This document shows positions 23,291-33,730 of a DNA stretch of 64,000 bases, piece after piece. Position numbers and translations under genes: made by a program. The notes below the pieces were generated by a model. The model saw only the letters and a program-made list of their open reading frames with translations. It was not told where the DNA came from and did not search any database. Source of the DNA: Areca catechu (lineage: Eukaryota > Streptophyta > Magnoliopsida > Arecales > Arecaceae); contig CM038047.1 of NCBI GenBank assembly GCA_021397845.1, forward strand, positions 130,616,112 through 130,680,111. The letters are read 5' to 3'. The stretch's first letter is position 1. Each line of letters starts with the position of its first letter.

Positions 23291-24620
23291 TGTAGGCTCA
23301 GGTAGGCAACCCAAGAGGGGGGGTGAATTAGACTTTTAAAACTTTTTGTACTATTTAAAATATCTATGAACTAAATTAAGTATGTGCTAATGCAATTCAA
23401 GTGCTTGTGTATTTCAAATAAATGCAGCGAAAATAAAGAAATAAAAGCACAAGGAGAACAATCACACAAACACAAAGATTTATAGTGGTTCGGTGCACTC
23501 CAAGGCATCTACATCCACTTCCCAAGATCCCCTTGAAAATTCACTATAATCTCAACTGATTACAGTCAACTTGTTTTTCGGACTCACAAGTCAAACCCCT
23601 TGGTTTTCACGGGCTAACCAATAACCCCTTAGTTTTCCAGGCTAACCAAAAACCTTGATGGTTTTGCGGGCTCACCAACAACCTACCTTGGTTTTGCGGG
23701 CTAACCAAGAACCTAGTTAGTTTTATGGGTTAACCAACAACCCAACTTATTTTGTCTTCGGGCTCACAAGTCAAAACCCTAGTTGGTTTTTACCACATAG
23801 GCTCACCAACAACCTTTGATGGTTTTCACTAGGCTCACCACCAACCTAGATACAAGAATTGAAGAATGAAAATAAAAAGCTTTCTTACAAAGTAGATTTT
23901 TTGTTGAAGCACATTGATTGTTGATGTTGAGCTTGTCTCCATATTGTAGAAGCTTCAATGGATGCTTGATCATGTTGCTCTTGGAAGCTCCCTCTCCTCT
24001 TTGAATTCTTGGAGGCTCAATACTCAACAAATTGGATCCTCAAAATATCCTTTACATATTTTTACTTAGAAATCAAAGGATTTATCTTTCAAACCATGGA
24101 TTCTTTTTTCTCTTTTTCTCTCTTGCTTCTCTAAGTATTTAAATAGCCCTCCAAACCTTATTTGATTGTTTATGACCGTTGGGGATGAAAATATGGCCGT
24201 TTGAAGCAAGTTGGAGAAGTTCTGCAGCTTTTAAAAAACTAGCCGTTACAGCAAGTGTCGACACTTCACCTCCAAGTGTCGAGACTTCAGTTTCAAGTGT
24301 CGACACTTCATTCTCCAGGTGTCGATACTTCACTTCTAAGTGTCGACACTTCAGCTCCAGGTGTTAACACTTAATTGAAAGTGCTTTCTGAAGTTTTCTG
24401 TTTGTCTCAGGCCTTGAGTCGACACTTCACTTTTCAAGTGTCGACACTTGATCCTCAGGTGTCGACACTTGCTTCCCAGGTGTCGACACTTCATCTGTGC
24501 CAGGCTGAATTTTCTTCAAATTTCACTTCTTTGAGTACCTATAACTGATTTATATACTTAAGCACAATTAGTACTCAAATATACTTAAGTATTTTGTCAT
24601 AATCAAAACCAGAGTCAACA
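23291..24620 (-). repeat. 3' LTR of mini-element M
   Basis: Starts TGTAGGCTCA and ends AGAGTCAACA. U3 holds GTCGAC boxes or variants starting at 24257, 24278, 24299, 24321, 24342, 24363 and again at 24418, 24440, 24461 and 24482, that is at intervals of 21 or 22 bp within each cluster. The stem-loop array lies at about 23490-23850. Confidence 0.93.
24136..24146 (-). promoter_or_regulatory. TATA-box candidate in mini-element M LTR
   Basis: CTATTTAAATA on the element strand, about 110 bases downstream of the phased GTCGAC boxes. Equivalent TATA-like stretches sit at the same place in the other SIRE-like LTRs (for example 1189-1197, 12582-12591). Confidence 0.55.
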
Positions 24621-24635
24621 ATCTCCCCCTTTTTG
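24621..24635 (-). promoter_or_regulatory. Polypurine tract of mini-element M
   Basis: AAAAAGGGGGAGAT on the element strand, adjoining the inner end of the 3' LTR. Confidence 0.85.
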
Positions 24636-24915
24636 ATGATGACAAAACCTTTAAGTATATAAACAAGGTAAGCTAAAAAATAAATATAACATGCTTCAAA
24701 AGATAAATAATAAGAATATAGCAATGAAGCAATGAAAAACATTGAGCTCCCCATCAAAATATGATCCAAAAATAATTTTTCAAAAGCTCCCCCTCAACAA
24801 ATGATTTCTAAATTATTTTTCAAAGTTTTTCAAAATATTCGAACTTTCAAATTTTCAAATTTGGGCTGCCACGATCTTTAGCTCAAAATCGTTAGATTCT
24901 CAATCAGAGCACCGA

Positions 24916-24927
24916 GCTCTGATACCA
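24916..24927 (-). promoter_or_regulatory. Primer binding site of mini-element M
   Basis: TGGTATCAGAGC on the element strand, matching initiator-Met tRNA. Just beyond it (24903-24910) lies the complement of its last eight bases, so ATCAGAGC and GCTCTGAT can form an 8-bp stem with a five-base loop over the site. Confidence 0.9.
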
Positions 24928-24929
24928 AT

Positions 24930-26266
24930 TGTAGGCTCAAGTAGGCAACCCAAGAGGGGGGGTAAATTGGACTTTTAAAACTTTTTGTACTATTTAAAAT
25001 ATCTATGAACTAAAGCACGTATGTGCTAATGCAATTCAAGTGTTTGTGTATTTCAAATAAATGCAGCAAAAATAAAGAAATAAAAGCACAAGGAGAACAA
25101 TCATACAAACACAAAGATTTATAATGGTTCGGTGCACTCCAAGGCACCTACATCCACTCCCCAAGATCCCCTTAGGAATTCACTATAATCTCAACCGATT
25201 ACAGTCAACTTGTTTTTCAGACTCACAAGTCAAACCCCTTGGTTTTCACGGGCTAACCAATAACCCCTTGGTTTTCCAGGCTAATCAAAAATCTTGATGG
25301 TTTTGCGGGCTTACCAACAACTTACCTTGGTTTTATGGGCTAACCAAGAACCTAGTTGGTTTTACAGGCTAACCAACAACCCAACTTGTTTTATCTTCGG
25401 GCTCACAAGTCAAAATCCTAGTTGGTTTTTATCACATAGGCTCACCAATAACCTTTGATGGATTTTACTAGGCTCACCACCAACCTAGATACAAGAATTG
25501 AAGAATGAAAATAAAAAGCTTTCTTACAAAGAAACACATTGATTGTTGATGTTGAGCTTGTCTCCATATTGTAGAAGCTTCAATGGATGCTTGATCATGT
25601 TGCTCTTGGAAGCTCCATCTCCTCTTTGAATTCTTGGAGGCTCAACACTCAACAAATTGGATCCTCAAAATATCCTTCACATATTTTTACTTGAAAATCA
25701 AAGGATTTATCTTTCAAACCATGGATCCTCTTTTCTCTTTTTCTCTCTTGCTTCTCCAAGTGTTTAAATAGCCCTCCAAACCTTATTTGACCGTTTATGA
25801 CCGTTGGGATGAAAATATGGCCATTTGAAGCAAGTTGGAGAAGTTCTATAGCTTTTAAAAAACTAGCCGTTACAGCAAGTGTCAACACTTCACCTCCAGG
25901 TGTCGACACTTCAGTTTTAGGTGTCGACACTTCAGTTTCAAATGTCGACCCTTCATTCTCCAAGTGTCGACACTTCACTTCCAAGTGTCAACACTTCAGC
26001 TCCAAGTGTTGACACTTGACTGAAAGTGCTTTCTGAAGTTTTCTGTTTGTCTCAGGCCTTGAGTTGACACTTCACTTTTCATGTGTTGACACTTGATCCT
26101 CAGGTGTCGACACTTGCTTCCCAGGTGTCGACACTTCATATGTGCCAGACTGAATTTTCTTCAAATTTCACTTCTTTGAGTACCTATAACTGATTTATAC
26201 ACTTAACGTACAATTAGTACTCAAATATATTTAAGTATTTTGTCATAATCAAAACCAGAGTCAACA
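24930..26266 (-). repeat. 5' LTR of mini-element M
   Basis: Starts TGTAGGCTCA, ends AGAGTCAACA, near-identical in layout to 23291-24620 with scattered substitutions. Some GTCGAC boxes have become GTCAAC or GTTGAC, the pattern expected from methylated-cytosine decay. Confidence 0.93.
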
Positions 26267-26271
26267 CTTTA

Positions 26272-27301
26272 TCTTCCCTACGAGCTAGTTAGGAGGTAGG
26301 AATAGGTCGGCTATTTGGGAATCAATTCACACTAGATCTATTTCCCGGGGCATTAAACCTACTAGGCTCAGATTGATGGATAATAGGTTTTCTTTGAAAT
26401 CGTTCACAATCCCTAGCAATCTGGTAGGCTTGTTCTAAGTCATTAACTTATCTCAAGAATAATTTTCTCTTGATATCCTTATTTAAGCTAGCTCTAAACC
26501 TCGATAAGGTAACAGCTTCTGATTCGACTACACTACACCTCATAACGAACTCGTCAAATTTGGCAATGTAGTCAGCCATAGATTTATTACCTTGAGTTAA
26601 CTTTTTCCATTGATCCAACAATTTTTGTTCATATGAGAATGGTAGATATTTCTTCCTAAGCTTTACCTTCATTGCTCATCATGTGTCTATAGGTAAATTA
26701 CCTCTTTGTCGGTTCAGTCGCTCCATATTTTCCCACTACAATCTAGCCTGTCGGACTAGCCTAAGCTTAGCAAATTTAAATTTTCTCTCCTTCAATATTT
26801 TATACCATTCAAAGTATTGATCCATATCACTCTCCTAATATGTATAAACCTTAGGATCTAAACTTCCCTCAAATGTGGGTGCATCTAGTCGAATTCTCCT
26901 AAGGATCCTTTTTTCCTGGTCATTCACATCGGGGGTGTGGCACCTAAGAATTGAGTCAGGAGTAATTTCCCTAAGTTGGGCTCTTGGACCTGGGGAAGTA
27001 GGTTCTCTATATTGACCTCTTAGATCTAGGGGAGTGAGTTGGGCTTTTGGAATAGGGGGAATGGGTCTAGGCATCTCAGAGCATTAACCTAAGGGAGTGG
27101 GTCTAGGTGTTTCAGGGTCTAAATGAGTCATATGGGATTCCTCAAGGTTACCTAGTCTTTCCTCTACTTGGTCAAACCTTGTATTAAGCTATCATAAATT
27201 TGCTTAGTTATAGTTCTCATAAAATTCTCCATATTAGGGTCCATGGGTGGATTGGGTTAGGTTTGGGTAGGCTAATAGGGTGTGCCTGACCTAGTTGCCA
27301 T
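26272..27301 (-). pseudogene. gag: Gypsy-1 gag N-terminal part
   Basis: Starts MATRSGTPY at 27301 and soon meets a stop. A proline-rich region follows, then the capsid-type domain with RRIRLDAPTFEGSLDPKVY, WENMERLNRQRG, MKVKLRKKYLP, LDQWKKLTQGNKSMADYIAKFDEFVMRC and SRFRASLNKDIKRKL landmarks. This is the Retrotran_gag domain of plant gypsy elements. It ends at the mini-element insertion and resumes at 23285. At least four stops, so inactive. Confidence 0.85.
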
Positions 27302-28114
27302 GTAATGCAATCACACAAAACTCGAGCTAGGGTTTCCTAGACCTAGAGCTCAAGTAGAATGGGTCAGCTCAAATTATAGCCAATTCAATAATTATCCTAT
27401 CCACTAGCCAGGTAAGAGATGGGGTCGTGGGAGGCTCCCCTTGCTCTCGTAGGGTCCTAATTAAAAATCACAAAATCGCTTAGAGTGTTTGCCTCTGGAC
27501 CTCTAGTCTTAGACACCAGATTCAAGTGATAATCAAAGGATTAGGTGCACTAGCTTTCACACAATACTTGGAACCCAACCTGTTGGTGTTCCTAAACTGC
27601 TTTAGGTTTCTAATTAATTTTAATTAGGATTAGGTTCAATGCAAAGGTGGTGGTTATGGGCCTAGGACAGGTGATGAGATCTTGCCTTAATCTGAGATGA
27701 TCAAGTGCCTTTAAGATTAGGTTACTGGATGATGCAATCACATGTTATGAAACCCTAATATGCAATGAAGCTAAAATAATTAAAAATAGTAAAAAATAAT
27801 TAAAAAAAATTAATTATTAAATTTCAGATCTGATTAATTTCAAATTTTTGATTTCGGGATATCATGTCTGGCCATGGCTCATTACTCCCATGGGTCACTC
27901 AAGAGGCGTGATTTCCTTCCACTAGAAGAAATAGCAAATAATTTTTTTTTCTAATTTTTTCTTGAGATTAGAAGTAGATTAATAGAAGATTAATAAAAAA
28001 ATTATTAATAATTCTTTTATATTTTTTTAATGATGGTTTTATGCAATTTAATTTTAGTCTAGTTCAAGGTATGTAGAAAATTCAGAACTAGTAGTTAAAC
28101 CCTAGTTTAACCTT
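27302..28114 (-). other. Gypsy-1 5' leader
   Basis: About 0.8 kb between the primer binding site and gag. No reading frame of note; several A/T runs (27780-28060). This is untranslated leader. Confidence 0.6.
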
Positions 28115-28127
28115 CGCTCCGATACCA
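28115..28127 (-). promoter_or_regulatory. Primer binding site of Gypsy-1
   Basis: TGGTATCGGAGCG on the element strand, four bases from the LTR end at 28132. It differs from the initiator-Met match TGGTATCAGAGC at one position. Confidence 0.75.
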
Positions 28128-28131
28128 AAGA

Positions 28132-29955
28132 TGATGCGGGACAATATACAAAAATTAATCTACTAATTATTAAGCTAATTATCTGATTCTAATAGTAATT
28201 AATTTTTCTAGATTTTCAATTTTAAAGACTCAAAGTAAACAATTAAAGCAAACTAGTCAACTAGTTGTAACTCACAAAAGTAGATCTAACAAGTAAACTA
28301 GGAAAACAAGATTTGGTGGCTAAGAAACCACTATAAACTAGGGCTCTACTTATCAAGGAATCAAAAATTGAAAATTTAGAGAAGGGTTAATTTTACCAAT
28401 GATGATTAAACCCCTTTGATGTAGATTTGATTGGACTCTCAAGGATCTTGCGGTAAGGCTTCAAGATCTCTATCTTCGGGCTCCGATCTTCAGTCCAACT
28501 GGTTCCAGGAAAAGAATTACCATCACCTCCGATCTTGATCACCTACAATCAGTCAAACATACAATAAGAAGGTGTGGGAAAGAAAAAAATTCAAAGGAAG
28601 AGGAAAAGGGAGGAAGAAGCTGGAAGGCGGCTAGGGTTTTTTAATTATTGGATATGTAGGGCCTCACACCCTGCGATGCTCTGAAGAACAAAGGAAGGGC
28701 CTCACACCCTGCGATGCACATAGCAAACAAATTTTGATAGAATGTCAGCTTTATTTCATATATGTGGAATTAATTATACAAGGGGAGGTTGATGGGGTAT
28801 TTATAGACCATCAACTAGAAGTGTAAGGGTTACAAAGACTAGGATTGGTTTTCCTTAGGCAACAACTCCTTGGAATCCCTTCTTAGGCATCTTGGACTCC
28901 TGTTTTTGGGCTTATCTGGAGCTTCCTTAAAAGTGGGTGACAACAAGAGATCCTCATCCAATTTGGGTGCCAAGATTAGGATAGGTGATGTGTGATGATG
29001 AGTGGGCCAAGTTTTGTTCATTGATTGGCCATGATTGGTGGTTTCTAGAGTCCGGATGATATGGGCTCCTGTGTGAAAGTGGACTCTCCAATTTGGATAG
29101 AAAAAAATTTAAGAGTTTTTGCTGGATTCTTGAGTTTGGGACTTGCATAGCTTGAACTCTGAAGTAAGAAATTTTCTTGGTTCTCTCCTTGATTGATGTC
29201 CCCTTGAGATAGAATTACATTGAGATGGGCGATGAGAAGCTAAGTGGCATCTCCCTCTTGGAATTGGCGACAACATGAGGATGGGTGGCGCTATGGCTTG
29301 GACTCCTTTTGCTTTACTCATCTTAAAAATAAATGATGCTAATTTCTTTCTCATGTGGTCGACCAAGGTAAATGACATGGCATTTTATGTAGTCCCAATA
29401 AGGTGGCAAGTGATGTCCAAACATGTCATGTGATGTTGTCCCAGATGATGTAGCAAGTGATGTCCAAAATCTTGAAAAGGTGGCGCCAAGAAGTGGTTCT
29501 CATGTGGCAAGTGACTTGGACTAGCACATGGTGTCACATGGCTTGACTTGAGTTAGCACATGGAGTCACATGGGTCTTGACTTGGGTCCCCTCTTGTATT
29601 ACAGGACTAAACTAACAATTACAAGACTCAACAACTAATTAATTAAAGGCCCAACTTGATCAAATTGATCAAAAGGCATAACTAACTAAATAAACTTAGT
29701 AAATAGGGTTTGGCCCAAAAGGGTTTAAATAGGTTTTGACACAACCTGATAAATAGGATTTATATATAAACCCTAATTGTTAAAAAGGATTAACTAACAT
29801 TGGACCATTATAATATAATTTTTTATCTAATTAAAATTAGAATTTTTTTACATACTTAATTTTGGATCCAGGAATTTTTATAGGGACTCAATTTTGGAGT
29901 TTAGGGATAAAACCAACTAAGCTGAAATAACAAAAATTCAAGATAACTATTTACA
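28132..29955 (-). repeat. 5' LTR of Gypsy-1 (right edge approximate)
   Basis: Starts TGATGCGGGACA on the plus strand. A TATA box on the element strand, CTATAAATA, lies at 28798-28806. A 22-bp direct repeat (agggcctcacaccctgcgat...) occurs at 28658-28679 and 28696-28717, downstream of the TATA box. The right edge is inferred from a plausible CA end near 29955 (minus start TGTAAATAG), as no second LTR is in the window. Short overlapping frames at 28839-29378 are not conserved domains. Confidence 0.6.
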
Positions 29956-30082
29956 AATGAGGTTTGGGCTTAGGGCTTCATTCATAGGTGATCCACAGGG
30001 ATGTGGATTCAACCTGTTATTTTCTTCTAGCCCTGGTATCCATACCAGACAGTAGCTACCTAGCAAGTTCATCTCTTCACTT
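29956..30082. other. Short stretch between Gypsy-1 LTR and solo LTR
   Basis: No recognisable feature. It should be contiguous with 31585 onward if the solo LTR at 30083-31584 is removed, so it is probably decayed Gypsy-2 sequence downstream of protease. Confidence 0.35.
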
Positions 30083-31584
30083 TGTTGCCCAGTAAGCAAC
30101 CCAAGAGGGGGGGTGAATTGGGTCTCTAAAAATTATTTGAATGGAATGCAAGAATGTAAACCAATCTAATAAATAAACTAGGTACTATGAATGCAAGTGA
30201 AGTGCTCTTTAATAAGTATGTAGTGAAAATATAAAACAATAAAGATAAGAGCAATTTGAAGAGAGGATTGAAGAGACAAGCAATCACAAACACAAAAGAA
30301 ATTTAGTAGTTCGGTGCTATCCAATGCACCTAAATCCACTCCCCAAGACCCACTTGAGAATTCACTGTAATCTCAACCGATTACAGTCGATTAGTTTTTT
30401 GGGCTCACTAATCAAAACCTGACTTGTTTTCATAAGGCTCACAAGTCAAAACCTCACTTGGTTTTACGAGCTAACCAAGAACCTAAATGGTTTTAAGGCT
30501 CACCACCAACCTCCTTTGATTTTGCGGGCTAACCAAGAATCTAATTGGTTTTTAAGGCTTACCAACAACATCCCTTAATTTTTCGGGCTAACCAAGAACC
30601 TTTACAACAAAGTAAGAATAAAAGTAAAGAATACAATAAAGCTTTCTAAAATAAAGCAAATATCTCCTTGAAACTCTTTGAATGTTGATGAAGATCTTGT
30701 CTTCAAGTTGTTGAAGCCTTTGATTGTAGCTTGATAATGTGAACTTGGATGCACTCTCTTATCTTTGGAAGCTTGAAGGCTTGAATCACTCAACTCATGA
30801 ATCCTTGAAGGATATTCAATAATCTCACCAAAGGATTACCTCCCTATTTGATTTATATTGATTATATAGCTCTCCAAATCTTAAATGATCGTTAGAGACC
30901 ATTAGAGAGGAAAAACTAGCCATTACAAATATTTTGGAAAAGTTATGCTCTTCAGAAAACTAGCCATTGCAGAGCTGTCATCCGTTGAAGTATCAACACT
31001 TCAGGTCATGAGTCGACATTAGGGTCGACCTTGGAACAGTAAGTCGACACTTAACCAAAAAAATGTCTTATGAAGTCTTCTGTTCTGCACTGGTGAGCCG
31101 ACACTTCATCTAATGAGTCGACACTTTGAGTCGACACTTGTCATCCATGTATCGACACTTCAGGCAAGTCTTCAACTTCAGCAAGTTCTGTGACACAAAA
31201 ATCTCAGACGATGAGTTGATTCATGTGTTGACACATCACATCTATGTGTTGACACTTTAGCATGCTGGTCAAAATTTTCTCTACATATCAGCCCAAGTCA
31301 TTTTATGAGTTGACACTCTAAGTGTCGACACTTCCTAGTATTGACACTTGACTTGACCAGTGTCGAAACTTGTCCAAATTTAATATTTGAGTCCTTCAAG
31401 GTCTTCAACATATGTTCCAAGGTCCATAACTTAAAATTTCATGGCTTCTTCAACTGAATGACAATCTTTTCAATCTTTTAACATTTAATGAGTACCTGAA
31501 ACTGATAAATACTTTTAACATGCATTAGTACTAATATATAATTAAATATTTTGTCAATCATTAAAATTAAGATCAGAGTCAATA
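30083..31584 (-). mobile_element. Solo SIRE-like LTR
   Basis: Starts TGTTGCCCAG and ends GAGTCAATA, flanked by cactt (30078-30082) and ctctt (31585-31589), a target duplication with one mismatch. No internal sequence or partner LTR is nearby. It shows the stem-loop array (about 30308-30605, with ACTGTAATC...GATTACAGT, ATTAGT...ACTAAT, ACTTGT...ACAAGT, CTTGGT...ACCAAG) and GTCGAC boxes at about 30990-31375. Orientation follows the G-run end. Confidence 0.85.
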
Positions 31585-32110
31585 CTCTTGGGTTCCCTCT
31601 AGTCTAGGTGCTTAGTGGTCATCGGCTTATTAGGATTTTGTGCTCTAGGAGCCATTTGATAACATTGTTGGGTAAGCTATTGATCACCACACATCTCACC
31701 AAATTTATGCATAATTGGGAAGCGAAAGAAGAGGCATTTAGTGGAGACAACAACGTCTAATTGATTTATCCCCGGGCACCTAAGGATGGCATTATAGGTA
31801 GAAGGCACTTGAATCATGGTGAACATCATAAAAACTATACTTTATTGGGGTGGAGTTCTTGCTATAATGAGAAGGGTGATCTCTTCCTCAACCTCAACCA
31901 ACTCTTCATTGAAAGCTACTAATGGCCTAGAGATAGGCTTGAGCAGGTTCAATGGTAAGTTCATTCGAACAAAAGCTTTGTAAAAATGCACATTTACAAA
32001 ACTCCACTATCAGTAAGGATTCTCCTTATAGAGTGCTTAGCTATCATCATGGATATGATGATAGGGTCATTGTTGGGGTTATAGACCCCAACTAAATCCT
32101 TGCTATTAAA
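31585..32110 (-). pseudogene. Gypsy-2 aspartic protease, partial
   Basis: The minus strand gives NVHFYKAFVRMNLPLNLLKPI and PLVAFNEELVEVEEEITLL, then FTMIQVPSTYNAILRCPGIN. The order of a Y/F-AF-MNL helix, a PL-GF strand and the YNAILGRPGL-like phrase is that of plant gypsy retropepsins. Stops are present. It would mature gag and pol. Confidence 0.7.
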
Positions 32111-33540
32111 AGAAATTATATTTTGATCTCTCTCCTCCCCTTTAGGCCTCTTGGAGAACTTCTCTGCTCCCTAAGAGAACATGTTAACTTCTTGCTCAGT
32201 TGACCGATTATTGATCTTAGGTAGGGCTGGTGGTTGGCCTAACCTTGGAGCACAAGCTGAGGTGGCCCCTGTGAATGTACTTGCCAAGGTAGCCATGGTG
32301 GATAAGGTCTTCAATCTCCTTCTTCAACTCATGGCACTCATCCATGTCGTGGCTGTGATCTTGATGAAAATAGTAGAACTTGTTCTTGTTGAGGGAGGTG
32401 GAAGGCTTTAGCAAAATGGGCCTCCATAGGTATTATTCCCTTTGGTCACCATCAAGATCTTAGACTGGGGAATGAGGAGAGGGGTGCAGTTGTTTGGTCG
32501 GTTGATGGGGTTCCTTGACCTGGACTCCGTCGACGAAATGAGTTGGGCTTGCTAGTCAGGGCTTTAATAAGTTCTTCCCAAGTCTTCTTGCTTGGCTTCC
32601 CATGTGCCTCATGCCGGGAGAGGGATCCTTCGACTCTATGGATATACTTCTATGCATCAGCAAGTCTCTTTGAATAAGACTTTGTAGAAGTCTTATCCAA
32701 TGAGTAGGCAAGGCAGGAGGTGTGGAGTCCGTGCTTGAAGGCCAGCATGGCCACAGACTCATCGAGGTGATAAACTTCTAAAGTGGCTACTTTGAATCGG
32801 ACCACATAATCCTTCAGTAATAGTTTGTCTTGCTATCGAATAGAAAAGAGGCTATTAGTCTCTCATGGCATCTTACAGCAGGCACTAAAGTATGCCATGA
32901 ACTTCTCCTCTAACTATTGGAAGGAGTGGATACTTCTTGGCTTAAGTTGAGAGTACCATGCTCGAGTTGCCTTCAATAAAGTGACAAGGAAGGCAATGCA
33001 GAGCAGAGTGTCAGAGATGTTCTAAATCTTTATGAGAGCTTTACAGCTCTCAAGGTGATCCAGCGGGTTGGTAGTGTCATCACACGGCTCCAATTGATGC
33101 ATCTTGAATCGACCCAGGATTGGTTCCCTTATGATATGATGAGAGAAAGAGGGATGAGTGCTTAACTCGACTGGGTCCCTTCTCTTTCCTTGAAGATCGG
33201 AAAGCTGGAGATTGATCTCATGCAACTTGCGGTCGTACTCATCAAGGTGTCTCTTGACTTGTAACTGAATAGCCTCTTTAGTCGACCTCTCTTGTAAGTG
33301 CTCCAGGGAGTACTCATATGAGACTCAGAGGGGGATCGGGAGTGCTTCTCCCATCTTGGCTATTTCTTAGGTCGCCGCTCCTCTCCCTAGGACTTTGATA
33401 GCATGGTATGGGGGATCATGACTGGGGGACGGTTCGATAGTGAGAAGGCCATTCTTGAGGGGGCCGGTGGCTTCCACGATGGGAAGAAGAGGTTCATGGA
33501 TGGTGGGACGGTCACCCTCCTGAAGACTGGCGGTCGCCAT
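32111..33540 (-). pseudogene. gag: Gypsy-2 gag, broken
   Basis: Starts MATASLQEGDRPTIHEP at 33540. It includes a coiled-coil-like stretch (VKRHLDEYDRKLHEINLQLSDLQ, quoted in part), the capsid start IIREPILGRFKMHQLEPCDDTTNP, LDHLESCKALI, a degraded middle, and near 32350 the FYYFHQDHSHDMDECHEL motif followed by KKEIEDLIHHGYL. The last is the CHCC-like motif between gag and protease in many plant gypsy elements. Several stops. It would form the particle. Confidence 0.78.
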
Positions 33541-33730
33541 GGGCAGTGGTGGCGATGATAGTTGGGGCTTCTAGTGGCTATTGTCCTGCCATAAGGGATT
33601 ACTATTGCTATAGCCCTTGCATTGCTATGGTGAGTGCCTCCACTTGCTCGGCTAAAGGGGCTAGCAAGTTCTGCTTAGTTATAGGCAGTAGAGGAGGCGA
33701 AGCACTTGGCTCTATCACCTAGGTGGATGG

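Larger units (their letters stand above)
23291..26266 (-). mobile_element. Mini-element M: coding-free LTR element with PBS and PPT
   Basis: Two LTRs of 1330 and 1337 bp flank only 309 bp of internal sequence (24621-24929). The internal part has a primer binding site next to the right LTR and a polypurine tract next to the left LTR, but no gag or pol. It is flanked by a perfect target duplication cttta (23286-23290 and 26267-26271), so it is a complete non-autonomous insertion, not a tandem of two solo LTRs. Its LTRs share the GTCGAC boxes and stem-loop array with the SIRE-like elements, so it was probably mobilised by one of them. Confidence 0.93.
21722..29955 (-). mobile_element. Gypsy-1, internally deleted Ty3/gypsy element
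   Basis: Minus-strand Ty3/gypsy element. From its 5' end: LTR (28132 to about 29955), primer binding site, leader, gag, zinc knuckle, protease, an unrecognised stretch, and an integrase C-terminal fragment at 21722. Reverse transcriptase, RNase H, most of integrase and the 3' LTR are missing. Gag is split by the mini-element at 23291-26266. The gag resembles that of plant chromoviruses, a tentative assignment. The right edge is approximate. Confidence 0.78.
31585..33730 (-). mobile_element. Gypsy-2, gag and protease fragment
   Basis: Minus-strand Ty3/gypsy remnant consisting of gag and part of protease. It is cut on the right by element H and carries the solo LTR on its left. Reverse transcriptase and integrase are not seen. 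It is a different family from Gypsy-1 by gag sequence. Confidence 0.75.

Noticed and set aside
23291..26266. Two separate solo LTRs side by side
   Set aside because: One perfect target duplication encloses both, and the interior has a PBS and a PPT at the correct ends, so they form one element.
28839..29378. Three overlapping minus-strand frames of 60-89 codons
   Set aside because: They lie in the U3 part of the Gypsy-1 LTR, have no recognisable domain and overlap in different frames.
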